The notes beneath the pieces were generated by a model. That model was not told the DNA's origin and did not search any database. It saw nothing but the letters and a program-made list of their open reading frames with translations. The translations under genes and the position numbers were made by a program. Shown here one piece after another: positions 26,154-34,388 of a stretch of 64,000 bases of DNA; positions within the stretch are counted from its first letter, which is position 1; each line of letters opens with the position of its first letter. The DNA comes from Legionella antarctica (GTDB taxonomy: Bacteria > Pseudomonadota > Gammaproteobacteria > Legionellales > Legionellaceae): contig NZ_AP022839.1 of the NCBI RefSeq assembly GCF_011764505.1, positions 3,021,001-3,085,000 of the forward strand, given 5' to 3'.

Positions 26154-27146
26154 ATGCCAAAATTTAAATCACACCAAAACCCGGTGGAAGAATTGACCGC
26201 GTTGAAGAAAGTTTTTGAAAAAAAAATAATGGATGCAGGTAATTCTTCTGACCTACCAACGAAAATTACATTATCAAAAGAAGTAGTGGATGAATACAAT
26301 GATAGTATGGGAACTCTAAATACTATGACTAAATACAAAGCAAATCCAAATGATAGTCAAATTATTTCCCTTAAAAAAGACCTGCGCGCTCAATTCGATA
26401 CAGCCACAAGAATGCATGATCGATACGGTGCACAACATGATATTGCTGTGGAAAAAGAAGCCAGAAAAATCCCTACAGGAGTGTTTAAGCGAGCAGAAAA
26501 AGCAATTCTGAAAGCAGAGGAAATTAAACAGACAAAAAAAGCGGAGAAAAAAAATACTCCTGTCGAGGTAGAGTGGGGTGAATTTGAGAGTTACGAACAG
26601 AACCGTGATAGATTAGTAAGAGAAGAGGCTGCAGAAGCTGTGGAGAAAAAAATCCCTACAGGAGTGTTTAAGCGAGCAGAAAAAGCAATTCTGAAAGCAG
26701 AGGAAATTAAAGAGGCCAAAACATTAGCAATAGACAAAATAGATGATATATTGGCCGTCCTTCTAAGTAAAACAATAAATATTGGTAACAATTTACCAGA
26801 AGCTAGAACGGTAGCTGAAACTTTATATACCGTTTTATACGATGCTAGAACTGTTTACGAAGGTGAATTAAACAATGGTAAAGAGATCACGAAAGCAGGA
26901 GATAACTTTAAAAACCTTTGTAAAGATGCAATAGCTACTGCTATGCCTGTTTTAGAGCGAGATTTAGGTTGGGGCGAATACCTTAAAAACATGATGAAAT
27001 CACTAGCTAATGCAGTGATTAAAGGTGTTACTCTAGGTAATGTCAGTAACTTCTTTACTCAGAGTAAGTCAGAAGCTAGTAAAGCGTTTGATGAGGCAGA
27101 TCAAGAGTTACAATCTGACGACGACAATACCCCAACTAATCCATAG
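26154..27146 (+). CDS. Effector candidate with internal duplication
   Basis: This is a 330-residue soluble, lysine- and glutamate-rich protein that I cannot assign to a named family. Its last 80 residues are paralogous to 18639-19100 (GWGEYLKNMMKSLANAVIK, then SNFF). The middle contains the same 20-odd residues twice (KIPTGVFKRAEKAILKAEEI at about 105 and 165), nearly identical at the DNA level. The region is probably a long helix or coiled coil. The C-terminus is acidic (ADQELQSDDDNTPTNP), which would suit Dot/Icm export. The start follows AAAGAGGAAG. The two paralogues lie 7 kb apart, on either side of ankK, radA and the IS66 insertion. Confidence 0.6.
   Translation: MPKFKSHQNPVEELTALKKVFEKKIMDAGNSSDLPTKITLSKEVVDEYNDSMGTLNTMTKYKANPNDSQIISLKKDLRAQFDTATRMHDRYGAQHDIAVEKEARKIPTGVFKRAEKAILKAEEIKQTKKAEKKNTPVEVEWGEFESYEQNRDRLVREEAAEAVEKKIPTGVFKRAEKAILKAEEIKEAKTLAIDKIDDILAVLLSKTINIGNNLPEARTVAETLYTVLYDARTVYEGELNNGKEITKAGDNFKNLCKDAIATAMPVLERDLGWGEYLKNMMKSLANAVIKGVTLGNVSNFFTQSKSEASKAFDEADQELQSDDDNTPTNP
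26464..26530 (+). repeat. Intragenic direct repeat, copy 1
   Basis: At least 60 bp from AAAATCCCTACAGGAGTGTT through GCAGAGGAAATTAAA is repeated at about 26647-26711 with hardly any change. It encodes KIPTGVFKRAEKAILKAEEI. Confidence 0.85.
26647..26711 (+). repeat. Intragenic direct repeat, copy 2
   Basis: This is the second copy of the repeat at 26464, in frame and in the same orientation, about 180 bp downstream. Confidence 0.85.
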
Positions 27147-27359
27147 GCATGCAAACAAGTTCGTTGGGTTAGGGTTCCCCTCCCTAATCCAACGAGTATT
27201 TATCGATGTATGTCCAATCCCTTTTTCTCTGCAGTCATTTGAATCATCTTTATTTTTTCAGTCAAAACCCACTACAATGCAATCAAGTCAACTCCCCAAG
27301 TTGAATCCTAATCCTAACTCAGTATAATCACAGCAATTTCACAGTATCAGAGCAATTTT

Positions 27360-27590
27360 ATGAATAAAGGCATGCATTTCGAAAAATCGATAACAGAGCT
27401 GGAAGTGATAGTGAAACAATTGGAAAAAGGGGAGTTAACTCTTGAAGATTCGCTCAAGCAATTTGAAAAAGGAATTGGCTTAGCCAGGCATTGTCAGGAT
27501 GTTTTGAACCAGGCAGAGCAAAAAATAGAAACCCTGACCGCCACCCAAGCCCTTTCTGAACCTCAATCGGATGGGCAAGCAAGTGATTGA
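27360..27590 (+). CDS. xseB: Exodeoxyribonuclease VII small subunit
   Basis: XseB is the 76-residue accessory subunit of exonuclease VII, which degrades single-stranded DNA with XseA. The family pattern is clear: [40 protein letters not shown] and [14 protein letters not shown]. The preferred start may be the second ATG (MHFEKS), four codons in. Its end overlaps ispA by 20 bases, the usual xseB-ispA order. No dxs gene follows here. Confidence 0.93.
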   Translation: MNKGMHFEKSITELEVIVKQLEKGELTLEDSLKQFEKGIGLARHCQDVLNQAEQKIETLTATQALSEPQSDGQASD

Positions 27591-28467
27591 AATTTATACC
27601 CGACGCCATGAGACATTCCTTGAACAGATGCTCAATGAAACGCATGTTCCAGCCAGACCAATACGCTCGGCAATACACTATTCTTTGTTTCCTGGTGGAA
27701 AAAGGCTGAGGCCTATTTTAGTGTATTTAGCAGGCGAATTGATTAACGTGAATCTACAGGTACTCGATGTGATAGCAGCAGCTTTGGAGTTAACCCACTG
27801 CTACTCTTTAATTCACGATGATCTTCCCGCTATGGATAATGATGACTTTCGCCGGGGAAGACCAAGTTGTCATAAAGCCTATGATGAGGCTACCGCGATT
27901 TTAGTCGGTGATGGCATGCAAGCCTTGGCTGTTGAGGTTTTATTAACCCGTTTGTCTTCTTTACTCAACGCATTTCAAGTGCTGGCTATTACTCAAATTC
28001 TGGTTCAAGCCAGTGGGGTAAGCGGTATGGTAAGCGGACAAAGTCTTGATTTATCCGAGTTGGCAAAATCATCCGTAACGGAAGAGCAACTAAGAGAAAT
28101 CCATCTGCTTAAAACTGGTCGATTGATTCAGGCTTGTTTTGACATGGTTTTAGCAGCCCAAACAGCAGTACATGAATCTATTGAAATAGCGTTGAGAACT
28201 TATGCCAGACATATAGGGCTTGTGTTTCAAATGCAAGATGATTATTTAGATCGTTACGCACCAGCTAATATATTGGGTAAAGGCCGATCATCCGATCTAG
28301 CCAATGAAAAAACTACTTTCGCGACTTTGTTTACCCAGAAACAACTGGAAGAAGAAATTGCCATACATTACCAGATAGCCATTGATTCGTTACACATATT
28401 TGATAAAAAAGCGACGGTTTTGATTGAATTAACCCACCAATTACAAAACCGTAGTAAATTAGCTTAA
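27571..28467 (+). CDS. ispA: Farnesyl diphosphate synthase
   Basis: IspA joins dimethylallyl and isopentenyl diphosphates to make geranyl and farnesyl diphosphate for quinones and undecaprenyl carriers. The 298 residues carry GGKRLRP (about 42-48), the first Asp-rich motif DDLPAMDND (83-91), the KT of LLKTGRLI, and the second Asp-rich motif in FQMQDDYLD. An in-frame GTG at 27583 is an alternative start that reduces the overlap with xseB. Confidence 0.95.
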   Translation: MGKQVIEIYTRRHETFLEQMLNETHVPARPIRSAIHYSLFPGGKRLRPILVYLAGELINVNLQVLDVIAAALELTHCYSLIHDDLPAMDNDDFRRGRPSCHKAYDEATAILVGDGMQALAVEVLLTRLSSLLNAFQVLAITQILVQASGVSGMVSGQSLDLSELAKSSVTEEQLREIHLLKTGRLIQACFDMVLAAQTAVHESIEIALRTYARHIGLVFQMQDDYLDRYAPANILGKGRSSDLANEKTTFATLFTQKQLEEEIAIHYQIAIDSLHIFDKKATVLIELTHQLQNRSKLA

Positions 28468-28519
28468 TACCCAATAACGCTGATATAACCTGGGCATCAT
28501 AGGGTTACAAGTATATCAT

Positions 28520-28547
28520 AATGGTGCTACCTTAAGGTGGTGCCATT
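28520..28547. terminator. Hairpin between convergent ispA and bioC
   Basis: AATGGTGCTACC and GGTGGTGCCATT form a 12-pair stem with two wobble positions and a TTAA loop, midway between the two stops. It could serve both directions. No T-run follows. Confidence 0.45.
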
Positions 28548-28600
28548 AGGCCAAGACCCACCTCCATTTAAGTTGCGCTTCCTTAACATCTGCTAGGGGA

Positions 28601-29461
28601 TTATTTATCCTTCCTTCTAAGAATTTGGGAAACTGGAATCAAGGTTTCTATACCACTTCCTGTTTTTCTTTGCTCCCCTTTCCAGGCATGGCCATAAACC
28701 ACTTCGTAAGTAAGCGGGTACATTCCTTTATCAGTTTGCATCGTTGCATAATTTTTTTCAAATTTTTGCCATGCGTCTTTGCCGGTTAATCCTTGATTTC
28801 TTGCCGAGTTTATATTCTTTACCCCTTGCATTTTTAAAGCTCTTATTAAATGAGACAAGGTTTCATAATGAACAGATAATAATTCCATATCCATTACTGG
28901 TTCTAAAAAATGTTCTGCCATAAGACAATCACCCACATCATGCATGTCAATAAAATCATTAACATGCGCATACTGATTTGCTCCAGTCCAGGCACTTTTC
29001 AGTTCCTTAAAAGTGTCAGGACCCAGGGTGGTAAACATGAGACAGCCATTTACATTCATGACCCGATTTAACTCACGAAATACCCTTGCAAGAGAACTAC
29101 CCCAGTGAATGGCCTGATTGGCAAAAACCAAATCAAACATCCCGGTAGCAAAGGGCATATTGCTCATATCTGCGGTCACCAGAGGCCATTTACGTCGCCA
29201 ACTCTGTTTTTTCTTTGCCTGTAATAACATGGCATGAGCCAAATCCAAACCAAAAATCCGGGCCTTGGGGTACATCAAAGCTAATTCCCGTGAGAAACCG
29301 CCTGTACCACAGCCTAAATCGAGAATACGTTTGGGCGAAATTTTTAAATACTGCAAACGCTCGAACAAACGTTTCCCTATTTCTTGCTGTACTTTAGCAG
29401 CAAGTTCATATTCAGTGGCATGTTTATTAAATGCCTTGCTAATTTCGTTGTTGACAGCCAT
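28601..29461 (-). CDS. bioC: Malonyl-ACP O-methyltransferase BioC
   Basis: BioC methylates malonyl-ACP to prime pimeloyl synthesis for biotin. The 286-residue protein has the BioC start (ISKAFNKHATEYELAAKVQQ), SAM motif I in ILDLGCGTGGFSREL, an acidic post-motif (FGLDLAHAML), and FDLVFANQAIHW. An ATG directly upstream (29464) is equivalent. The rest of the biotin operon is not here, which is common in Legionella. It is divergent from comF with 41 bases between the starts. Confidence 0.88.
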   Translation of the reverse strand: MAVNNEISKAFNKHATEYELAAKVQQEIGKRLFERLQYLKISPKRILDLGCGTGGFSRELALMYPKARIFGLDLAHAMLLQAKKKQSWRRKWPLVTADMSNMPFATGMFDLVFANQAIHWGSSLARVFRELNRVMNVNGCLMFTTLGPDTFKELKSAWTGANQYAHVNDFIDMHDVGDCLMAEHFLEPVMDMELLSVHYETLSHLIRALKMQGVKNINSARNQGLTGKDAWQKFEKNYATMQTDKGMYPLTYEVVYGHAWKGEQRKTGSGIETLIPVSQILRRKDK

Positions 29462-29505
29462 CATAGGAACCAGAGAAAAAGTTTAAAACAGGGAATCCAA
29501 CGCCC

Positions 29506-30207
29506 ATGCGCCAGAAGCTGCACAGTATAACACAGACTTTGCGTCTGCCTTCAATCTGCATACTTTGCAATCAATTTCATAAAAGTACTTTAGCTGTATG
29601 TTCTTCATGCATTGAGTTTATTAAACCTCTGGGTCCTGCCTGCCAACATTGCGCTACCCCGCTTCCAGATAAGGATTACCCTGTTTGCGGACAATGCATA
29701 CAAAAGCCACCTCATTTTGACAGGGCACTAGTAAACTATAGGTTTGAAGAGCCTTTACGCAGTCTGTTACATCATTTTAAATACAATAATGGCCTTTATC
29801 TCAGCTCTTTTCTTTCTCAGATCATGTTGCACAGCGCACAAAATCAATCAATTTCTGCCCAGTGTTTAATTCCTGTGCCTATGCATTCCAAAAGGTTAAA
29901 GCAGCGAGGGTTCAACCAGGCTGCTCTTTTGGCTAAACGATTAGCTCGCAAGTTAAATCTGCCATATGATGCAACAACGTGCCAAAAAATCATTAATACT
30001 ACGCCTCAGGCCAGTCTCAATAGCGAACAAAGAAAAAAAAACTTGCACCATGCCTTTCATGCCGGTCCCCTGCCCTATGAACACGTCATCCTAATTGATG
30101 ATCTTCTCACTACCGGCTGCACTGCAAATGAGTTAGCGCGCACCATAAAAAAAACCGGGGTGCAAAAAGTTGATTTATGGTGTTGCGCCAGAACAGTGAA
30201 AAATTAA
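29506..30207 (+). CDS. comF: ComF family protein (phosphoribosyltransferase-like)
   Basis: ComF/GntX proteins are needed for DNA uptake in competent cells. The 233-residue protein has two N-terminal Cys pairs (CILCNQ and CSSC) and a second zinc-type set (CQHC and CGQC). Next come CLIPVPMHSKRLKQRGFNQA and the PRPP-binding loop VILIDDLLTTGCT. The length is typical. Downstream transcription probably stops at the strong palindrome at 30319. Confidence 0.92.
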   Translation: MRQKLHSITQTLRLPSICILCNQFHKSTLAVCSSCIEFIKPLGPACQHCATPLPDKDYPVCGQCIQKPPHFDRALVNYRFEEPLRSLLHHFKYNNGLYLSSFLSQIMLHSAQNQSISAQCLIPVPMHSKRLKQRGFNQAALLAKRLARKLNLPYDATTCQKIINTTPQASLNSEQRKKNLHHAFHAGPLPYEHVILIDDLLTTGCTANELARTIKKTGVQKVDLWCCARTVKN

Positions 30208-30318
30208 TAGATTGCTGCAATTTTTTTCGCGTAAGTTAGGTCACGACCTGCCATGATAACTAAATGACTGTACTGTACATAGCCGTCGGGGCGTAGCCAT
30301 AGCTCGTGCCTCCTCGCA

Positions 30319-30417
30319 CCGTTCGGGCTGAGGAGGCGCTTTAGCGCTGTCTCGAAGCCTCCACGTCAAGACCAGCAAGGCTTCGAGACGGCGTAAACGC
30401 CTCCTCAGCCCGAACGG
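30319..30417. repeat. Long palindrome (REP-like), copy A
   Basis: Left arm CCGTTCGGGCTGAGGAGGCG, then GTCTCGAAGCC, faces right arm GGCTTCGAGAC, then CGCCTCCTCAGCCCGAACGG, around an 18-base centre (CACGTCAAGACCAGCAA). The arms are about 40 bp. The centre of the left arm (GCGCTTTAGCGC) differs from the right (GCGTAAACGC). It would form a very stable hairpin after comF. Confidence 0.88.
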
Positions 30418-30419
30418 CC

Positions 30420-30602
30420 TGGATGCAGGTTTTTTGCTTGAGAAGATCGTGTAATAACACAGAGCAGGCCGGGCACAGGAAATAAATTAACCCAGCGACT
30501 GCCAAACTAAAACTGGCAATAAAAAACAGAAATACAACTATCCCCTGTTTCAAAGAGACAATGAAAGCCGCAAATAATCCAATCGGACCTGGCAAAGCTC
30601 TC
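30420..30602 (-). pseudogene. Duplicated fragment of the rseP-like gene, copy A
   Basis: 30468-30600 matches 34548-34678 inside the rseP-like gene: GLFAAFIVSLKQGIVVFLFF against GLFAASVASLKQGIVVFLFF. 30420-30467 matches sequence just past that gene's stop (GCAGGTTTTTTGCTYGAGAA near 34316). The gene portion in between is skipped. The fragment has no start signals or catalytic motif and is a non-functional duplicate. Confidence 0.85.
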
Positions 30603-30862
30603 GAAAGCATCGCCCATAACCGCTTTCCTCGCTCCGTTCAAGCTGAGTCGAAAGCATCGCCCATAACCGCTTTCCTCGCTCCGTTCAAGCTGAGTCGAAG
30701 GCATCGCCCATAACCACTTTCCTCGCTCCGTTCAAGCTGAGTCGGAAGCATCGCCCATAACCACTTTCCTCGCTCCGTTCAAGCTGAGTCGGAAGCATCG
30801 CGCATAGCAGTTTTCCTCGCTCCGTTCGGGCTGAGTCGGAAGCATCGCCCATAACCACTTTC
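30603..30862. repeat. 47 bp tandem repeat array, part 1
   Basis: The unit has the core CCTCGCTCCGTTCAAGCTGA, then GTCGGAAGCATCGCCCATAA, then CCACTTT. Five to six units occur before an IS3-I copy interrupts. Some units read GTTCGGGCT in place of GTTCAAGCT, which is the sequence of the palindromic repeat. Minus-strand frames through it are repeat artefacts. Confidence 0.9.
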
Positions 30863-30927
30863 TGATGTGGTCTAATGGATTTGTACACTCCAGATAAGAG
30901 ATAATCATCTTAACTGGAGGTAATAAA

Positions 30928-31218
30928 ATGGGTGCAACGAAATATACTAAAGAATTTAAACTAGACGCTATTAGTCTTGTTTTGGAGCAGAATTATACGC
31001 AATCAGAAGCTGCACAAAGTCTGGGCATTGATTCCAGGTTGATAAGCCGGTGGATCAAAGAACACTCCAAAGAGGAAGGGCAAGCATTTAGAGGTAATGG
31101 TAAATTAACTGACGAACAACTAGAGATACGTCGTTTACGAGAAGAATTAAGACGCGTAACAATGGAAAAAGAAATATTAAAAAAGGCGACGGCCTTCTTT
31201 GCAAAAGAAATGAAGTGA
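30928..31218 (+). CDS. IS3-I OrfA (copy 3)
   Basis: The 96-residue OrfA is identical to that of the intact copy at 33056. The GTG start of orfB overlaps its last codon and stop (GTGA). Confidence 0.88.
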   Translation: MGATKYTKEFKLDAISLVLEQNYTQSEAAQSLGIDSRLISRWIKEHSKEEGQAFRGNGKLTDEQLEIRRLREELRRVTMEKEILKKATAFFAKEMK

Positions 31219-32091
31219 AATATTCATTTATTGCCCAGAATAAGAAGGCCTGGCCAATTGACGTGATGTGTCAATTGCTGGGTGTTACAAGAAGTGGTTT
31301 TTACAATTATCTTAAATGTAATAAACCACCAGATCCATTGCATGTGGAGATGCTTGATTGGGTTAAAAAATTAGCAGAATCAAGCCATTATACTTATGGA
31401 AGCCGTCGAATGAAAAAGCATTAAATGCATTAGGTTATCCTGTTGGGAGAAATAAAGCCCGAAATCTAATGAAGGAAGCAGGAATACACGCACGTTACAG
31501 AAAGAAATATAGGGTAACAACAAACAGCAAGCATATAAGCAGCCTATATTTGAAAATGTACTTAATAGACAGTTTATTGTAGAAAAGCCTAATCAAGCTT
31601 ACGCCTCCGATATTACCTATATTTGGACACAAGAGGGTTGGTTGTATTTAGCTGTTGTTATCGACTTGTTTTCAAGAAAAGTTATCGGTTGGAGTATGAG
31701 TTCGCGGATGAAGGCAAGCCTGGCTTGTGACGCCCTTAAAATGGCGCTTTGGCAACGCAAACCCAATACTGGAGTAATAACCCATTCCGATCGAGGCGTT
31801 CAATATGCGAGTAATGCTTATCGCATGCTATTAACTACTTATGGTTGCATCGGTAGTATGAGTCGTAAAGGTAACTGCTGGGATAATGCTGTTGCTGAAA
31901 GCTTTTTCGGGAGGTTAAAACAAGAGCGAGTCCAATGGCGCAATTACCAAACTCGCTTTGAGGCACAACAAGACATCCTGAATTATATTACAATGTTTTA
32001 TAACAGTAACCGCTTACATTCATTCCTTGGATATAAAAGTCCAAATCAGTTTGAAAATGAGCAAATAATACAATTAAAAAAAGTCGCTTAA
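31215..32091 (+). pseudogene. IS3-I orfB with two frameshifts (copy 3)
   Basis: The frame runs 69 codons to a stop caused by the loss of one A in a six-A run. The catalytic domain is readable again only from about 31642. No full transposase can be made. Confidence 0.9.
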
Positions 32092-32122
32092 CTGGTGTGT
32101 ATCAATTTGCTTGACCACATCA

Positions 32123-32366
32123 TTCCTCGCTCCGTTCAAGCTGAGTCGAAAGCATCGCCCATAGCAGTTTTCCTCGCTCCGTTCAAGCTGAGTCGGAAGC
32201 ATCGCGCATAGCAGTTTTCCTCGCTCCGTTCGGGCTGAGTCGGAAGCATCGCCCATAACCACTTTCCTCGCTCCGTTCAAGCTGAGTCGAAAGCATCGCC
32301 CATAGCAGTTTTCCTCGCTCCGTTCAAGCTGAGTCGAAAGCATCGCCCATAGCAGTTTTCCTCGCT
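32123..32366. repeat. 47 bp tandem repeat array, part 2
   Basis: This continues the array at 30603 beyond IS3-I copy 3 with about five to six more units (variants AACCACTTT and AGCAGTTTT). The last unit runs into the palindrome at 32367. Confidence 0.9.
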
Positions 32367-32465
32367 CCGTTCGGGCTGAGGAGGCGTTTACGCCGTCTCG
32401 AAGCCTCTACGTCAAGACCAGCAAGGCTTCGAGACAGCGCTAAAACGCCTCCTCAGCCCGAACGG
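32367..32465. repeat. Long palindrome (REP-like), copy B
   Basis: This is the same design as 30319-30417, with left-arm centre GGCGTTTACGCC and right-arm centre AGCGCTAAAACGC. The arms are joined by CTACGTCAAGACCAGCA. Confidence 0.88.
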
Positions 32466-32650
32466 CCTGGATGCAGGTTTTTCGCTCGAGAAGCTTGTGT
32501 AATGACACAGAGCAGGCCGGGCACAGGAAATAAATTAACCCAGCGACTGCCAAACTAAAACTGGCAATAAAAAACAGAAATACAACTATCCCCTGTTTCA
32601 AAGAGACAATGAAAGCCGCAAATAATCCAATCGGACCTGGCAAAGCTCTC
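32466..32650 (-). pseudogene. Duplicated fragment of the rseP-like gene, copy B
   Basis: Nearly identical to copy A at 30420-30602, with the same skipped portion. The two copies therefore arose by duplicating an already rearranged block and not by independent events. Confidence 0.85.
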
Positions 32651-32948
32651 GAAAGCATCGCCCATAACCGCTTTCCTCGCTCCGTTCAAGCTGAGTCGAA
32701 AGCATCGCCCATAACCACTTTCCTCGCTCCGTTCAAGCTGAGTCGGAAGCATCGCCCATAACCACTTTCCTCGCTCCGTTCAAGCTGAGTCGGAAGCATC
32801 GCCCATAACCACTTTCCTCGCTCCGTTCAAGCTGAGTCGGAAGCATCGCGCATAGCAGTTTTCCTCGCTCCGTTCGGGCTGAGTCGGAAGCATCGCCCAT
32901 AACCACTTTCCTCGCTCCGTTCAAGCTGAGTCGAAAGCATCGCCCCCT
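32651..32948. repeat. 47 bp tandem repeat array, part 3
   Basis: About six units follow rseP fragment B, as they follow fragment A, and lead into a third palindrome. The order palindrome, rseP fragment, 47 bp array is thus itself repeated. Confidence 0.9.
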
Positions 32949-33055
32949 CCGTTCGGGCTGAGGAGGCGTTTACGCCGTCTCGAAGCCTCTTGATGTGGTC
33001 TAATGGATTTGTACACTCCAGATAAGAGATAATCATCTTAACTGGAGGTAATAAA

Positions 33056-33346
33056 ATGGGTGCAACGAAATATACTAAAGAATTTAAACTAGACGCTATT
33101 AGTCTTGTTTTGGAGCAGAATTATACGCAATCAGAAGCTGCACAAAGTCTGGGCATTGATTCCAGGTTGATAAGCCGGTGGATCAAAGAACACTCCAAAG
33201 AGGAAGGGCAAGCATTTAGAGGTAATGGTAAATTAACTGACGAACAACTAGAGATACGTCGTTTACGAGAAGAATTAAGACGCGTAACAATGGAAAAAGA
33301 AATATTAAAAAAGGCGACGGCCTTCTTTGCAAAAGAAATGAAGTGA
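33056..33346 (+). CDS. IS3-I OrfA (copy 4)
   Basis: The 96-residue OrfA has a helix-turn-helix (AISLVLEQNYTQSEAAQSLG) and a leucine zipper. The GCAAAAGAAATG stretch just before its stop is a plausible -1 slippage site; a -1 shift there gives AKRNEVKYSF and so OrfAB. The ribosome-binding site is AACTGGAGG. Confidence 0.92.
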   Translation: MGATKYTKEFKLDAISLVLEQNYTQSEAAQSLGIDSRLISRWIKEHSKEEGQAFRGNGKLTDEQLEIRRLREELRRVTMEKEILKKATAFFAKEMK

Positions 33347-34218
33347 AATATTCATTTATTGCCCAGAATAAGAAGGCCTGGCCAATTGACGTGATGTGTC
33401 AATTGCTGGGTGTTACAAGAAGTGGTTTTTACAATTATCTTAAATGTAATAAACCACCAGATCCATTGCATGTGGAGATGCTTGATTGGGTTAAAAAATT
33501 AGCAGAATCAAGCCATTATACTTATGGAAGCCGTCGAATGAAAAAAGCATTAAATGCATTAGGTTATCCTGTTGGGAGAAATAAAGCCCGAAATCTAATG
33601 AAGGAAGCAGGAATACACGCACGTTACAGAAAGAAATATAGGGTAACAACAAACAGCAAGCATAAGCAGCCTATATTTGAAAATGTACTTAATAGACAGT
33701 TTATTGTAGAAAAGCCTAATCAAGCTTACGCCTCCGATATTACCTATATTTGGACACAAGAGGGTTGGTTGTATTTAGCTGTTGTTATCGACTTGTTTTC
33801 AAGAAAAGTTATCGGTTGGAGTATGAGTTCGCGGATGAAGGCAAGCCTGGCTTGTGACGCCCTTAAAATGGCGCTTTGGCAACGCAAACCCAATACTGGA
33901 GTAATAACCCATTCCGATCGAGGCGTTCAATATGCGAGTAATGCTTATCGCATGCTATTAACTACTTATGGTTGCATCGGTAGTATGAGTCGTAAAGGTA
34001 ACTGCTGGGATAATGCTGTTGCTGAAAGCTTTTTCGGGAGGTTAAAACAAGAGCGAGTCCAATGGCGCAATTACCAAACTCGCTTTGAGGCACAACAAGA
34101 CATCCTGAATTATATTACAATGTTTTATAACAGTAACCGCTTACATTCATTCCTTGGATATAAAAGTCCAAATCAGTTTGAAAATGAGCAAATAATACAA
34201 TTAAAAAAAGTCGCTTAA
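33343..34218 (+). CDS. IS3-I OrfB transposase (copy 4)
   Basis: The 291-residue IS3-family DDE transposase (rve domain) starts at a GTG overlapping the orfA stop. The catalytic residues lie in ASDITYIW (D), HSDRGVQYAS (D) and NCWDNAVAESFFGRLK (E). The N-terminal HTH_21-like region has YTYGSRRMKKALNALGYP. It is probably made mainly as an OrfAB fusion by frameshifting. The gene ends 31 bases before the right terminus. Confidence 0.92.
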   Translation: MKYSFIAQNKKAWPIDVMCQLLGVTRSGFYNYLKCNKPPDPLHVEMLDWVKKLAESSHYTYGSRRMKKALNALGYPVGRNKARNLMKEAGIHARYRKKYRVTTNSKHKQPIFENVLNRQFIVEKPNQAYASDITYIWTQEGWLYLAVVIDLFSRKVIGWSMSSRMKASLACDALKMALWQRKPNTGVITHSDRGVQYASNAYRMLLTTYGCIGSMSRKGNCWDNAVAESFFGRLKQERVQWRNYQTRFEAQQDILNYITMFYNSNRLHSFLGYKSPNQFENEQIIQLKKVA

Positions 34219-34388
34219 CTGGTGTGTATCAATTTGCTTGACCACATCATCTACGTCAAGACCAGCAAGGCTTCGAGACAGCGCTAAAACGCCTCCTCAG
34301 CCCGAACGGTATAGAGGCAGGTTTTTTGCTCGAGAAGATCGTGTAATGACACAGGGCTTGTTACTAAACCGCGATGATGGAAACCGAC

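Larger units (their letters stand above)
30863..32122 (+). mobile_element. IS3-I copy 3
   Basis: This 1260 bp copy sits inside a 47 bp repeat unit with a 3 bp target duplication (TTC). Compared with the intact copy, it lost one A in orfB (about 31416) and gained two bases (AT) at about 31534, so orfB is broken. Confidence 0.92.
32991..34249 (+). mobile_element. IS3-I copy 4, intact
   Basis: This 1259 bp copy has both termini (TGATGTGGTC outward), a 3 bp TCT duplication and both frames open. It is the only one of the four copies that could encode an active transposase, and serves as the reference for the other three. Confidence 0.94.
32949..34309. repeat. Long palindrome copy C, split by IS3-I
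   Basis: The left arm is 32949-32990. The centre and right arm (CTACGTCAAGACCAGCAAGG, then CGCCTCCTCAGCCCGAACGG) are 34250-34309. IS3-I copy 4 inserted in the centre, duplicating TCT. Confidence 0.88.

Noticed and set aside
29215-29486. Plus-strand ORFs inside bioC
   Set aside because: They are shadows of bioC, which has all BioC motifs on the minus strand.
30603-33036. Short minus-strand ORFs in the 47 bp arrays (for example around 30685-30888 and 32074-32343)
   Set aside because: They are translations of the tandem repeat itself (the same short peptide pattern repeated) with no start signals, and IS insertions cut them.
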